A DNA stretch of 40,864 nt from Nonomuraea aridisoli. GTDB lineage: Bacteria > Actinomycetota > Actinomycetes > Streptosporangiales > Streptosporangiaceae. Where the stretch lies: assembly GCF_003236395.1 (NCBI RefSeq), contig NZ_POUD01000055.1, positions 1 through 40,864 on the forward strand. The letters run 5' to 3'. A program made the position numbers and the translations under genes. Of the stretch, positions 8,610-17,073 are shown piece after piece. The notes beneath the pieces were generated by a model, which was not told where the DNA came from, did not search any database, and worked only from the letters and a program-made list of their open reading frames with translations. Position 1 is the stretch's first letter; every line of letters starts with the position of its first letter.

Positions 8610-10157
8610 TCAGATCCGGCGGGAGACGCCCTGCCAGTACGGCTCGCGCAGCAGCCGCTTGTACAGCTTGCCGGTCGGGGTGCGCGGCAGCTCCGGCAGG
8701 AAGTCGATCGAGCGGGGCACCTTGTAGCCGGCCAGCAGGTCGCGGCAGAAGGTCATCAGCTCGGCGGGCAGGTCGTCGGTGGGCTGCACGCCGTCGGTGA
8801 GTTCGACGGCGGCCTTGACCTGTTCGCCGAACTCGTCGTCCGGGATGCCGAACACCGCGACGTCGCGGACGGCCGGATGGGTGATGAGCACGTTCTCGAT
8901 CTCGGCCGGGTAGATGTTCACGCCACCGCTGATGATCATGTCGATGGTGCGGTCGCAGAGGAACAGGTAGCCGTCCTCGTCGAAGTAGCCGATGTCGCCG
9001 GTGGTGAACAGGCCGGCCCGGTGGATGGAGGCGGTCTTGTCCGGGTCGCCCCAGTATTCGACGTCGTCGCCGTTGGTGTAGCGGAACCAGATCTGGCCCT
9101 GCCGGCCGGGTTTGACGGGCTCGCCGTCGGAGTCGAGGATGTGGATCTCCGTGGCGGGCTGCGGGCGTCCGACGCTGCCGGGCTTGGCCAGCCACTGCCG
9201 TGAGCCGATGATCGTGTTGACGCCCGCTTCCGTGGAGCCGTAGTACTCGTTGACGATCGGGCCCATCCACTCGATGATCTGGCGTTTGACCTCGGGTGAA
9301 CAGGGGGCGGCGCCGTGCCAGACGGCGACGAGGCTGCCGCCGGAGAAGGACCGCCTGGCGGCGGGGTCCAGGCGCAGCAGGCGGACGAACTGGGTGGGCA
9401 CGAGGTGCACGTTGGTGATCGCGTGCCGGTCGATCAGCCGCAGCGTCTCGGCGGGGTCGAACGAGCGGCGCATGACGACGGAACTGCCGCCGAGCAGCGC
9501 CAGGAAGGAGAACATCCACTGGGCGGAGTGGTAGACGGGGCCGGCCAGCAGCGTGCGGGCCTCGTCGGGCACGGAGAAGGTGGTGGCGAAGTGGCCGGAG
9601 GCCAGGCTGAGGGCCTCGACGGGCGTTCCCGTCGTCGGCCGTTTGCGGCTGACGCCCTTCGGCCGGCCGGTGGTGCCGGAGGTGTAGAACATCGGGCCGC
9701 CCATCACCTGCTCCTCCGGCTCGCCGTCGGGTGCGGCGGCGAGGAACTGCTCGTAGGAGGTGAAGCCCGGCATGCCGGTGCCGAAGGAGATCAGGATGGG
9801 CAGGTCGAGCCCGTCCACGGCCAGGGACGCCTGCGCGGCGAAGGCCGGGTCGGAGAACAGCGCGCGCACGCCGGCGTCGCGCAGGACGTAGCGGAGCTCG
9901 TCGGCGGTCCAGTGCCAGTTGACCAGGACGTAGCGCAGGCCGATGTGGCTGGCGGCGGCCATGACCTCGAAGTACTCGCGCCGGTTGGCGGAGTGGACGG
10001 CGATGGTGTCGCCGGCGCCGAGGCCGGCCTCGAGCAGCGCGCGGGCCAGGCGGTCGACGCGCGTGTTCAGCTCGCGCCAGGTGGTGACGCCGTCCTCGTC
10101 GGTCAGTGCGGGTGCCTCGGGCCGGGTCTCGGCGTACGGGCGCAGCAGTCGGGCCAT
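8610..10157 (-). CDS. Acyl-CoA synthetase / AMP-dependent ligase
   Basis: A 515-residue ANL-superfamily enzyme that activates a carboxylic acid to its CoA thioester via an acyl-adenylate. The P-loop is YTSGTTGRPKG; the other core motifs are YGSTEAG, TGDIGYFDEDGYLFLCDR and the catalytic lysine near the end in PRTPTGKLYKR. The DMIISGGVNIYP hinge is intact. It is shaped like fatty-acyl or cyclic-acid CoA ligases of terpenoid or steroid catabolism rather than acetyl-CoA synthetase. The start at 10157 has GGAG 7 bases upstream and lies 32 bases after the P450 stop, so it is in the P450 operon. It probably activates the acid made by the oxidative enzymes of the cluster (inference). Confidence 0.9.
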   Translation of the reverse strand: MARLLRPYAETRPEAPALTDEDGVTTWRELNTRVDRLARALLEAGLGAGDTIAVHSANRREYFEVMAAASHIGLRYVLVNWHWTADELRYVLRDAGVRALFSDPAFAAQASLAVDGLDLPILISFGTGMPGFTSYEQFLAAAPDGEPEEQVMGGPMFYTSGTTGRPKGVSRKRPTTGTPVEALSLASGHFATTFSVPDEARTLLAGPVYHSAQWMFSFLALLGGSSVVMRRSFDPAETLRLIDRHAITNVHLVPTQFVRLLRLDPAARRSFSGGSLVAVWHGAAPCSPEVKRQIIEWMGPIVNEYYGSTEAGVNTIIGSRQWLAKPGSVGRPQPATEIHILDSDGEPVKPGRQGQIWFRYTNGDDVEYWGDPDKTASIHRAGLFTTGDIGYFDEDGYLFLCDRTIDMIISGGVNIYPAEIENVLITHPAVRDVAVFGIPDDEFGEQVKAAVELTDGVQPTDDLPAELMTFCRDLLAGYKVPRSIDFLPELPRTPTGKLYKRLLREPYWQGVSRRI

Positions 10158-10189
10158 CCCTGGTCTCCGCTCTCAAGCTCGTCGGGGTG

Positions 10190-11467
10190 TCATCGTGCGA
10201 TGCGCAGGGGAAGAGTGCGGGGGCCGCGGACCTGGCCGGGGGCCCAGGTGACGGCGCCGGGGTCGGCGAGGGTGAAGGAGGGGATGCGCTCCAGCCACAC
10301 CTCCAGCGCCACCCGCAGCTCCATGCGGGCCAGGTGGGAGCCGACGCAGCGGTGGATGCCCAGGCCGAAGGCGGCGTGCCGGTTGACCTCGCGGTCGATG
10401 ACCACCTCGCCGGCGCGGTCGAACTGCGCGGGGTCGCGGTTGGCGGCGGGGAACGGCAGCAGCACCCAGTCGTCGGCCTTCATGTCCACGCCGTTCCAGT
10501 GCATGTCCTGTTTGACCAGGCGGGCCATGGTGACGGGCGCGTAGGCGCGCAGGAACTCCTCCATCGCGGTCGGCAGCAGCTCCGGCTCGGCGACGAGCCG
10601 CTCGCGGTCGGCCGGCGTCTTGGCCAGGTGCCACAGGGAGGCGCCGATCGCGCTCCAGGTGGTGTCGATGCCGGCGATGAGCAGCAGGTTGATCGTGCCG
10701 AGCACGTGGCCGGGCTCGAGCCGGCGGCCGTGCAGCTCGGCGTCGAGCAGGTGGGTGGTCAGGTCGTCGCGCGGGTGGGCGATGTGGTCGTGGATCTGCT
10801 CCAGCAGATACTCCGACAGCCTGGTCAGGCGCCGCAGGCGGACCTCGGCCGGGGCGTTGACGTCCTCCAGGGTGTTCTCGACGAACGCGCCGAACTTCTC
10901 GCTGTCCTGCTGCGGGAAGCCGAGCAGGTCGGCGATGACCCGGGTGGGGATCTGCTTGGCGTACTCGCGGGCGGCGTCCACGACGTCGCGGCCGTCGAAG
11001 GCGTCGATGAGGGCGTGGCAGTACGCCCTGGTGCCGGGCTCCTGCCGGGCGACGGCGTTCTTGGTGAAGGCGGGCAGCAGCAGCTTGCGGGCGTCGTGGT
11101 GGAAGGGCGGGTCGGAGGAGATCGGCGGCGCGCCGCCGGCCGGGGCCAGGTCGGCGGGCGGCCGCATGTTGCTGACGATGATCGCGCGGGAGGTGAAGTG
11201 CTCGGTGTCGTAGGCGATGGCCGCGACGTCCTCGTAGCGGGTGGGCAGCCACGCGCCGCCGAACCGGTCGGTGTGGGCGATCGGGCAGCTTCGGCGCAGC
11301 TCGTCCTGGATCGGGTACGGGTCGGCCGCCCACTCGGGGTCGACGTGGGAGAAGTCGGTGGCCCAGTCGGTGACGGGATCGGTGACGATCTCGCTCTGGT
11401 GGCCGCTGAGGAACCGCTGCCTGCGGGTGCGCTGGAGGTCTTCGCCGAAGCGGTCGTCCACGGTCAT
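10190..11467 (-). CDS. Cytochrome P450 (cluster hydroxylase)
   Basis: A 425-residue soluble bacterial P450. The I-helix oxygen-activation motif is LLIAGIDTTWSA, the K-helix ExxR lies in EEFLRAY, and the haem loop is AFGLGIHRCVGSHLARME with the Cys thiolate ligand. It should hydroxylate a hydrophobic substrate using electrons from a ferredoxin system; no ferredoxin or reductase gene is in the window. The start at 11467 has AAGGAG 7 bases upstream. It is divergent from the aldehyde dehydrogenase across a 202-base AT-richer promoter region. The family number cannot be assigned from sequence alone. Context suggests the first step of a terpene- or steroid-like degradation. Confidence 0.93.
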   Translation of the reverse strand: MTVDDRFGEDLQRTRRQRFLSGHQSEIVTDPVTDWATDFSHVDPEWAADPYPIQDELRRSCPIAHTDRFGGAWLPTRYEDVAAIAYDTEHFTSRAIIVSNMRPPADLAPAGGAPPISSDPPFHHDARKLLLPAFTKNAVARQEPGTRAYCHALIDAFDGRDVVDAAREYAKQIPTRVIADLLGFPQQDSEKFGAFVENTLEDVNAPAEVRLRRLTRLSEYLLEQIHDHIAHPRDDLTTHLLDAELHGRRLEPGHVLGTINLLLIAGIDTTWSAIGASLWHLAKTPADRERLVAEPELLPTAMEEFLRAYAPVTMARLVKQDMHWNGVDMKADDWVLLPFPAANRDPAQFDRAGEVVIDREVNRHAAFGLGIHRCVGSHLARMELRVALEVWLERIPSFTLADPGAVTWAPGQVRGPRTLPLRIAR

Positions 11468-11553
11468 GGTGCGGCTCCTTGGGCGCGATCACCGCTGCGC
11501 GCCCGGTTGACCGGCATCGCGGGCGGGACGCCCGTGATGCGTTTCCTGCAGGT

Positions 11554-11582
11554 ATCGAAAATCCATTCATTTGAACTGTCAA
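11554..11582 (-). promoter_or_regulatory. Candidate promoter of the P450 operon
   Basis: On the minus strand a perfect TTGACA (11582-11577) is followed after 17 bases by TTCGAT (11559-11554), or after 18 by TCGATA. The segment is much more AT-rich than its surroundings. The P450 start codon lies about 87 bases further on. Confidence 0.5.
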
Positions 11583-11633
11583 GGGTGAGCGGACGGGCCT
11601 TCCCAGCTCGCAGCCGCCGTGATCTAATCCTTC

Positions 11634-11652
11634 TAGAATTAGAATCTAGAAT
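11634..11652 (+). repeat. Triple TAGAAT repeat upstream of the aldehyde dehydrogenase
   Basis: TAGAAT occurs at 11634-11639, 11640-11645 and 11647-11652. The segment also forms a 7-base inverted repeat, TTCTAGA (11631-11637) with TCTAGAA (11645-11651). It sits immediately before the ribosome site of the aldehyde dehydrogenase, so it is probably the operator and/or -10 region. The octamer AGAATCTA inside it recurs before the Baeyer-Villiger monooxygenase at 15052-15059. Confidence 0.55.
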
Positions 11653-11669
11653 TTTCCGAGGTGAGGGCG

Positions 11670-13091
11670 ATGCCGCACCGGATCTATGTCGACGGCGAGT
11701 GGGTGCAGCCGAGCGGCGGCGAGGTCATCCCCGTGGTCGATCCCGCCACCGAGGAGGTCATCGCCGAGGTTCCGCGCTGCGACGCCAAGGATGTCGCGCG
11801 GGCCGTGGAGGCGGCGGCGGCCGCGCTGCCCGCCTGGTCCGCCCGCCCGGCCGCCGAGCGGGCCGCGCTGTGCGCCGCCGTCGCCGCCGCGCTGGAGGAA
11901 CGCGCCGAGCGGCTCACGGACACCATCGTCGACGAGCTCGGCATGCCGCGGAGGCTGACGCGGCTCATCCAGGTGGGGGCGCCCATCAGGACGTTCGCCT
12001 TGATGCCGGAGGTCGCCGCCGCCGTGGAGTTCGAGGAGCGGCTCGGCGGCTCGGTGGTCTACCGGGACCCGATCGGCGTCGTCGGCGCCATCACCCCGTG
12101 GAACTATCCGCTGCACCAGATCGCCGCCAAGCTCGCGCCCGCCCTGACGGCCGGCTGCACGGTGGTGCTCAAGCCGAGCGAGGTCACCCCGCTCAACGCG
12201 TTCGCGCTGGCCGAGGTGATGCACGAGGCGGGGTTCCCGCCCGGCGTGTTCAACCTGGTGTGCGGCGTCGGGCCGGAGGCCGGGGAGGCGCTGGCGGCGC
12301 ACCCGCTGGTCGACATGGTGTCGTTCACCGGCTCCACCCGCGCCGGGCGGCGGGTCGCCGAGCTGGCCGCCGCGACGGTCAAGCGCACCGCGCTGGAGCT
12401 GGGCGGCAAGTCGCCGAACGTGCTGCTCGACGACCTGGACGACGCCGCCTTCGAGGATGCCGTGCGCAAGGGCGTGGCGGCGTGCTACCTGAACTCCGGC
12501 CAGACCTGCTCGGCGCTGACCAGGCTGCTGGTCCCGCGCGAGCGGCTGGCGGACGCCGAGCGGATCGCGGCCGAGGAGGCGGAGACGTACACGCCGGGCG
12601 ACCCGCGCGACCCCGCCACCCGGCTGGGGCCGCTGGTGTCGGCCGTGCAGCGCGAACGTGTCCGCGAGCACCTGCGCGCCGCCGCCGAGGACGGCGCCGT
12701 CACCCTGACCGGCGGCACCGGCGCGCCGGACGGGCTGGAGCGCGGCTTCTACGTGCGGCCCACCGTGCTGACAGGTGTCGCCCCCGAGTCGCGGATCGCC
12801 CAGGAGGAGATCTTCGGACCGGTCCTGGTCGTCCTGCCCTACGCCGGTGAGGACGAGGCGGTCCGGATCGCCAACGGCACCGCGTACGGGCTGGCCGCCG
12901 GCGTGCGCGGCGCCGACGCCGAGCGCGCCCACCGGGTGGCGCGGCGCATCAGGGCCGGGCAGATCCGCGTCAACGACGGCGCGCACAACGGCCTGGCGCC
13001 CTTCGGCGGGTTCAAGCAGTCGGGGTACGGCCGCGAGTACGGCCGCTTCGGCCTGGAGGAGTTCCTCACCACCACGACCCTCCAGCTCTAG
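11670..13091 (+). CDS. Aldehyde dehydrogenase, NAD(P)-dependent
   Basis: A 473-residue ALDH-superfamily enzyme oxidising an aldehyde to its acid. The catalytic Glu lies in LELGGKSPN, the catalytic Cys in NSGQTCSALTR, the active-site Asn region in TPWNYP, and the cofactor loop in FTGSTRAG; the C-terminal EIFGPVLVVLPY and PFGGFKQSGYGREYG are typical. ATG 11670 follows GAGG with 8 bases of spacing; a GTG at 11661 is less likely. It is first of a plus-strand run (ALDH, SDR, ADH, BVMO) divergent from the P450. Together with the acyl-CoA synthetase it would convert an aldehyde intermediate to an acyl-CoA. Confidence 0.93.
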   Translation: MPHRIYVDGEWVQPSGGEVIPVVDPATEEVIAEVPRCDAKDVARAVEAAAAALPAWSARPAAERAALCAAVAAALEERAERLTDTIVDELGMPRRLTRLIQVGAPIRTFALMPEVAAAVEFEERLGGSVVYRDPIGVVGAITPWNYPLHQIAAKLAPALTAGCTVVLKPSEVTPLNAFALAEVMHEAGFPPGVFNLVCGVGPEAGEALAAHPLVDMVSFTGSTRAGRRVAELAAATVKRTALELGGKSPNVLLDDLDDAAFEDAVRKGVAACYLNSGQTCSALTRLLVPRERLADAERIAAEEAETYTPGDPRDPATRLGPLVSAVQRERVREHLRAAAEDGAVTLTGGTGAPDGLERGFYVRPTVLTGVAPESRIAQEEIFGPVLVVLPYAGEDEAVRIANGTAYGLAAGVRGADAERAHRVARRIRAGQIRVNDGAHNGLAPFGGFKQSGYGREYGRFGLEEFLTTTTLQL

Positions 13092-13161
13092 GCCGGGGGC
13101 GCGACGCGGGCACGCCTGTCGAGGTCAAGCGACGAGCCGGTGCCGGGCCGGCCAGGTGGTG

Positions 13162-13181
13162 GTGACCCGCTCGCCGGTCAC
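13162..13181. promoter_or_regulatory. Inverted repeat between ALDH and SDR
   Basis: GTGACC (13162-13167) and GGTCAC (13176-13181) flank 8 bases. It lies 28 bases before the SDR start in a 118-base gap. It could be an operator or a weak stem; there is no T-run, so a terminator is unlikely. Confidence 0.3.
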
Positions 13182-13209
13182 GTTCTGACATCCGGGAAGG
13201 CAGGTGCGC

Positions 13210-13983
13210 ATGGCGCTCGCGAACGGCGACTACGCAACGGAGTTCGAGGGGCGCGCCGCCCTCGTCACCGGCGGCGCGTCCGGGATCGGCCTGGCCGTCG
13301 CCCGGCGGCTGGCCGCCGGGGGCGCGGCCGTGGCGGTCGCCGACCTCGACGAGGCGGGGGCCGAGCGGGCCGTCCGCGAGCTGAGCGCCGCCGGGGCGCG
13401 GGCGCTCGCGGTGCCGGTCGACGTGAGCGACCCCGCGTCCGTGCGAGCCGCGGTCGAGGCCACGGTGGACGCGCTCGGCGGGCTGCACCTGGCCGTCAAC
13501 AACGCCGGCGTGGCCGGCGCCGGCGGGCACGTCGGCGACCACGACCTCGCGGACTGGCGGCGGGTGATCGCCACGAACCTGGACGGCGTCTTCTACTGCC
13601 TGCATCACGAGCTGCCGGCGATCCTGGCCAGTGGCGGCGGCGCGGTCGTCAACATGTCCTCCGCCCTGGGCGTCAACGGCTTCCCCGGGCAGGCCGCCTA
13701 CGTCGCGGCCAAGCACGGCGTCGTCGGGCTGACGAAGACGGCGGCGCTGGAGTACGCGCCGCGGGGCGTGCGGATCAACGCGGTCGGGCCGGGCTTCATC
13801 GAGACGCCGCTGCTGGACGACGTGGGCCAGGACGCCAGGCAGGTGCTGGCGAGCCTGCACGCCGCCGGGCGGCTCGGCCGCGCCGAGGAGGTGGCGGAGC
13901 TGGTGGCGTTCCTGCTGTCGCCGCGAGCGTCGTTCGTCCACGGCGGGTACCACCTCGTCGACGGCGCCTACTCGGCGCGCTAG
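13210..13983 (+). CDS. Short-chain dehydrogenase/reductase in the catabolic cluster
   Basis: A 257-residue classical SDR. The cofactor loop is TGGASGIG, followed by Asp in VADLDE (favours NAD), NNAGVAG, Ser in NMSSALG and catalytic YVAAK. The C-terminal half is FabG-like (GRLGRAEEVAELVAFLLSPRASFVHGGYHLVDGAYSAR). ATG 13210 is preferred over GTG 13204 because GGAAGG is then 9 bases away. The stop is 7 bases before the alcohol dehydrogenase start, indicating a single transcript. It is likely an alcohol-to-ketone oxidation step after P450 hydroxylation (inference from context). Confidence 0.92.
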   Translation: MALANGDYATEFEGRAALVTGGASGIGLAVARRLAAGGAAVAVADLDEAGAERAVRELSAAGARALAVPVDVSDPASVRAAVEATVDALGGLHLAVNNAGVAGAGGHVGDHDLADWRRVIATNLDGVFYCLHHELPAILASGGGAVVNMSSALGVNGFPGQAAYVAAKHGVVGLTKTAALEYAPRGVRINAVGPGFIETPLLDDVGQDARQVLASLHAAGRLGRAEEVAELVAFLLSPRASFVHGGYHLVDGAYSAR

Positions 13984-13990
13984 GAGAGTC

Positions 13991-15040
13991 ATGAGAGCGC
14001 TGTGTTACCGCGGCGACGCGGGCGCGCCCGTCGTGACCGCCGTGCCCGACCCGGAGCCGGGCCCGGGGCAGGTGCTGCTCAAGGTCGCCGCGGCCGGGGT
14101 CTGCCACTCCGACCTCGCCGTGATGAGCGTGCCCGGCCAGGCGCTGCCCTTCCCGCTGCCGCTGGTCCTCGGCCACGAGGGCGCCGGCACGGTGGCCGCG
14201 CTGGGCGCCGGCGTCACGCGCTGGCAGGTGGGCGACGCGGTCGCCGTGTACGGCGCGTGGGGCTGCGGCCTGTGCGCCGCGTGCGCCGAGGGCAGGGAGA
14301 ACTACTGCCCGCGGGCCGCCGGGCTCGGTATCTTCCCGCCGGGGCTGGGCGCGGCGGGGGCGATCGCCGAGTACCTGCTCGTGGACGACGCCCGCCACCT
14401 CGTGCCGCTCGGCGATCTCGACCCGGTGCGGGCCGTGCCGCTCACCGACGCGGGGCTGACGCCGTACCACGCGATCAAACGCGCGCTGCCGAAGCTTCGG
14501 CCCGGCGGCGCCGCCGTCGTCATCGGCGTCGGCGGGCTCGGCCACGTCGGCGTGCAGCTGCTGCGCGCCCTGAGCCCCCCCACCGTCGTCGCGCTCGACG
14601 TGTGCGAGGACAAGCTGGCGCTGGCCCGCGAGGTCGGCGCCCACGAGACGCTGCTGTCGGACGAGCACGCCGCGGCGGCCGTCCGTGAGCTGACCGGCGG
14701 GGTGGGCGCCCGGGCGGTCTTCGACTTCGTCGGCGCGCCCGCGACCGTCGCCCTCGCCGGCGCCGTCGTAGGCATGGACGGCGACATCGTGATCGTGGGG
14801 CTGGGCGGCGGGCGGCTGCCCGTCGGGTTCGGCGCGCTCCCGTACGGGACGACGGTCTCCACCACCTACTGGGGCACGCGCGCCGAGCTGATCGAGGTGC
14901 TGGACCTCGCCCGGACGGGCGCTGTCGAGGTCCACCTCGAGACCTACACCCTGGAGCAGGCGCCGCAGGCGTACGCGCGGCTGCACGACGGCAAGGTGCG
15001 CGGCCGCGCGGTCATCCTGCCCGGCGGCCAACAATCTTGA
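13991..15040 (+). CDS. Zinc-dependent medium-chain alcohol dehydrogenase
   Basis: A 349-residue MDR enzyme interconverting an alcohol and a carbonyl with NAD(P). Catalytic zinc ligands are visible in GVCHSD and GHEGAG; the structural zinc loop C-x2-C-x2-C-x7-C is CGLCAACAEGRENYC; the Rossmann motif is GVGGLGHVGVQLLRA with an acidic residue in VALDVCEDK, suggesting NAD. The AGGAG ribosome site is right after the SDR stop. Its position between SDR and Baeyer-Villiger enzyme suggests it makes the ketone or oxidises a product alcohol. It is clearly different from the TADH-type dehydrogenase at 34209. Confidence 0.93.
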   Translation: MRALCYRGDAGAPVVTAVPDPEPGPGQVLLKVAAAGVCHSDLAVMSVPGQALPFPLPLVLGHEGAGTVAALGAGVTRWQVGDAVAVYGAWGCGLCAACAEGRENYCPRAAGLGIFPPGLGAAGAIAEYLLVDDARHLVPLGDLDPVRAVPLTDAGLTPYHAIKRALPKLRPGGAAVVIGVGGLGHVGVQLLRALSPPTVVALDVCEDKLALAREVGAHETLLSDEHAAAAVRELTGGVGARAVFDFVGAPATVALAGAVVGMDGDIVIVGLGGGRLPVGFGALPYGTTVSTTYWGTRAELIEVLDLARTGAVEVHLETYTLEQAPQAYARLHDGKVRGRAVILPGGQQS

Positions 15041-15045
15041 AACCG

Positions 15046-15059
15046 GATTCCAGAATCTA
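15046..15059. promoter_or_regulatory. AT-rich element before the BVMO gene
   Basis: GATTC-CA-GAATC (15046-15057) is a small inverted repeat overlapping AGAATCTA (15052-15059), the octamer also found at 11641-11648 before the aldehyde dehydrogenase. It is 44 bases before the BVMO start codon and may be a shared operator of the cluster. Confidence 0.4.
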
Positions 15060-15103
15060 TGGCGTTCGAGGAGAGGCGTGAACCGCTACCGGGAGGTGAC
15101 CGC

Positions 15104-17020
15104 ATGACGTGGGCCGCCGAACCCATCACCGGCGGCGACGACGTCATCCGGCGCGCGCTGCTCGACGCCGAACTCCCGTCGCTGCTCGCCGCGCTCGGCG
15201 CCGCCACCGGCGATCCGGCGCTGCTGCCGGAGCGGCTGCGGCCGTCCCCGGCGAAGCGACTGCTGCCGCAGGGCGGCTACACGCTGCCGGAACAGGACGA
15301 GGCGCGCTCGCTGGCGTTCGCCGCGCTCACCGCCGCCCGCGACGGCCGGCTCCGGCTGCGCCGGGACCCGGTGGACGACGAGGCCACGATGCGCGCCGTG
15401 CGGTTCCTGGCCGGCGGCGACGCCGACCGCTACCTGCCGCTGCTGCTCGACGAACTCGCCGCCCCGCACGACCCGGCGGCCCCCCGGTGGCACAAGGACG
15501 ACCTGGCCCCCGACCGGCCGTTCCACGTCGTCGTCGTGGGAGCGGGCATGTCGGGCCTGCTCGCCGGCCACCGGCTGGGGCAGGCCGGGATCCCGTACAC
15601 GATCGTGGAGAAGAACGACGACGTCGGCGGCACCTGGCTGGAGAACGGCTACCCCGGCTGCCGCGTCGACGTCAGCAGCCACCTGTACGGCTACTCGTTC
15701 GTCGAGCACGACGACTGGCCGTCGTACTTCTCCACCCGCGACGTGCTGCTGGACTACTTCCGGCGCTTCGCCGACGACCGCGGCGTCCGCGAGCACATCC
15801 GGTTCGGCACGGAGGTGCTGTCGGCCGGCTTCGACGACGACACTCGCACGTGGAAGGTGCGGGTGCGCACCCCGGACGGCGGCGCCGACGTGCTCACCGC
15901 CCACGCCGTCGTCTGTGCGGTGGGCCAGCTCAACCGCCCCCACTACCCGGACATCGACGGCAGGCACGACTTCGCCGGGCCGAGCTTCCACTCGGCGCGC
16001 TGGGACCACGACGTCGACCTCACCGGCAGACGCGTCGCCGTGATCGGCACCGGGGCCAGCGCCTTCCAGTTCGTGCCGGAGATCGCCCGCACGGCCGGCA
16101 GCCTGGCCGTCTTCCAGCGCACCGCGCCATGGCTCGCGCCGACGCCCCACTACCACGACCCCGTCGCCGACGGCCTGCGCCGGCTGTTCCGGCAGGTGCC
16201 CGGTTACGCGCAGTGGTACCGCTTCTGGCTGTTCAACGCCAACGTTGAAGGCGGCCTGCCGAGCGTGCACGTCGACCCCGCCTGGCCCGCCGGCGAACGC
16301 GCGGTGTCGGCGGTCAACGACGAACGCCGAGCCCTGCTCACCGCGTACCTGGAGCACCTGTTCGCCGACCGGCCGGACCTGCTGCGCGCCGCCGTCCCCG
16401 ACTACCCGCCCGGCGCCAAACGCATGCTGCGCGACAACGGCGTGTGGGCCGCGGCGCTCAAACGCGACAACGTCACCCTCGTCACCGACCCGATCCGCCG
16501 CATCACCGAGGACGGGATCGTCACCGCGCGGCAGGCCTACGACGCCGACGTCATCGTCTACGCCACCGGATTCTCCGCCTCCGACTTCCTCGTGCCGATG
16601 ACGGTGACCGGCCGCGGCGGCGCGGACCTGCACAAGCGGTGGAACGGCGACGCCCGCGCCTACCTCGGCATGACCGTGCCGGAATTCCCCAACCTGTTCC
16701 TGATGTACGGGCCGAACACCAACATCGTCATCAACGGCAGCATCATCTTCTTCTCCGAGTGCCAGGCGCACTACATCCTGCAGTGCCTGCGCCTGCTGCT
16801 GCGCGACGGGCATCGGGCGCTGGAGTGCCGCGAGGACGTGCACGACGCGTACAACGAGCTGGTCGACGCCGCCAACCGGGAACGGGCCTGGGGGGCGTCC
16901 ACGGTGAACAGCTGGTACAAGAACGCCCACGGCCGGGTCTCGCAGAACTGGCCGTTCACCCTCATGGAGTACTGGGAGAGAACCCGTCTGCCCGACCCGG
17001 ACGACTACCGCCCGCGGTGA
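15104..17020 (+). CDS. Baeyer-Villiger monooxygenase, HAPMO-like
   Basis: A 638-residue class B flavoprotein inserting oxygen next to a ketone to give an ester or lactone, with FAD and NADPH. The N-terminal extension of about 130 residues is typical of 4-hydroxyacetophenone monooxygenase-type enzymes. Then come the FAD motif VVGAGMSGLLAG, GGTWLENGYPGCRVD, the BVMO fingerprint F-x-G-x3-H-x3-W-D (FAGPSFHSARWD), the NADP motif VIGTGASAFQF, and YATGFSASDF. ATG 15104 has an excellent site (GGGAGGTG, 7 bases); an in-frame ATG at 15059 lacks one. It is last of the ALDH-SDR-ADH-BVMO run. No esterase for the product is adjacent. Confidence 0.95.
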   Translation: MTWAAEPITGGDDVIRRALLDAELPSLLAALGAATGDPALLPERLRPSPAKRLLPQGGYTLPEQDEARSLAFAALTAARDGRLRLRRDPVDDEATMRAVRFLAGGDADRYLPLLLDELAAPHDPAAPRWHKDDLAPDRPFHVVVVGAGMSGLLAGHRLGQAGIPYTIVEKNDDVGGTWLENGYPGCRVDVSSHLYGYSFVEHDDWPSYFSTRDVLLDYFRRFADDRGVREHIRFGTEVLSAGFDDDTRTWKVRVRTPDGGADVLTAHAVVCAVGQLNRPHYPDIDGRHDFAGPSFHSARWDHDVDLTGRRVAVIGTGASAFQFVPEIARTAGSLAVFQRTAPWLAPTPHYHDPVADGLRRLFRQVPGYAQWYRFWLFNANVEGGLPSVHVDPAWPAGERAVSAVNDERRALLTAYLEHLFADRPDLLRAAVPDYPPGAKRMLRDNGVWAAALKRDNVTLVTDPIRRITEDGIVTARQAYDADVIVYATGFSASDFLVPMTVTGRGGADLHKRWNGDARAYLGMTVPEFPNLFLMYGPNTNIVINGSIIFFSECQAHYILQCLRLLLRDGHRALECREDVHDAYNELVDAANRERAWGASTVNSWYKNAHGRVSQNWPFTLMEYWERTRLPDPDDYRPR

Positions 17021-17073
17021 CCCCCGCCGCCCGCTTCTGCCATGATCGGGCGGCACGCGCGGAGGGAGTCGTC

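Noticed and set aside
9315..12850. Very long plus-strand frames opposite the acyl-CoA synthetase and P450
   Set aside because: Composition is Gly/Arg/Val-Gln low-complexity and the minus-strand genes carry full family motifs, so these are shadows.
15086..17056. 656-codon minus-strand frame opposite the BVMO
   Set aside because: The plus strand has every BVMO motif; the antisense translation has none and ends at arbitrary points.
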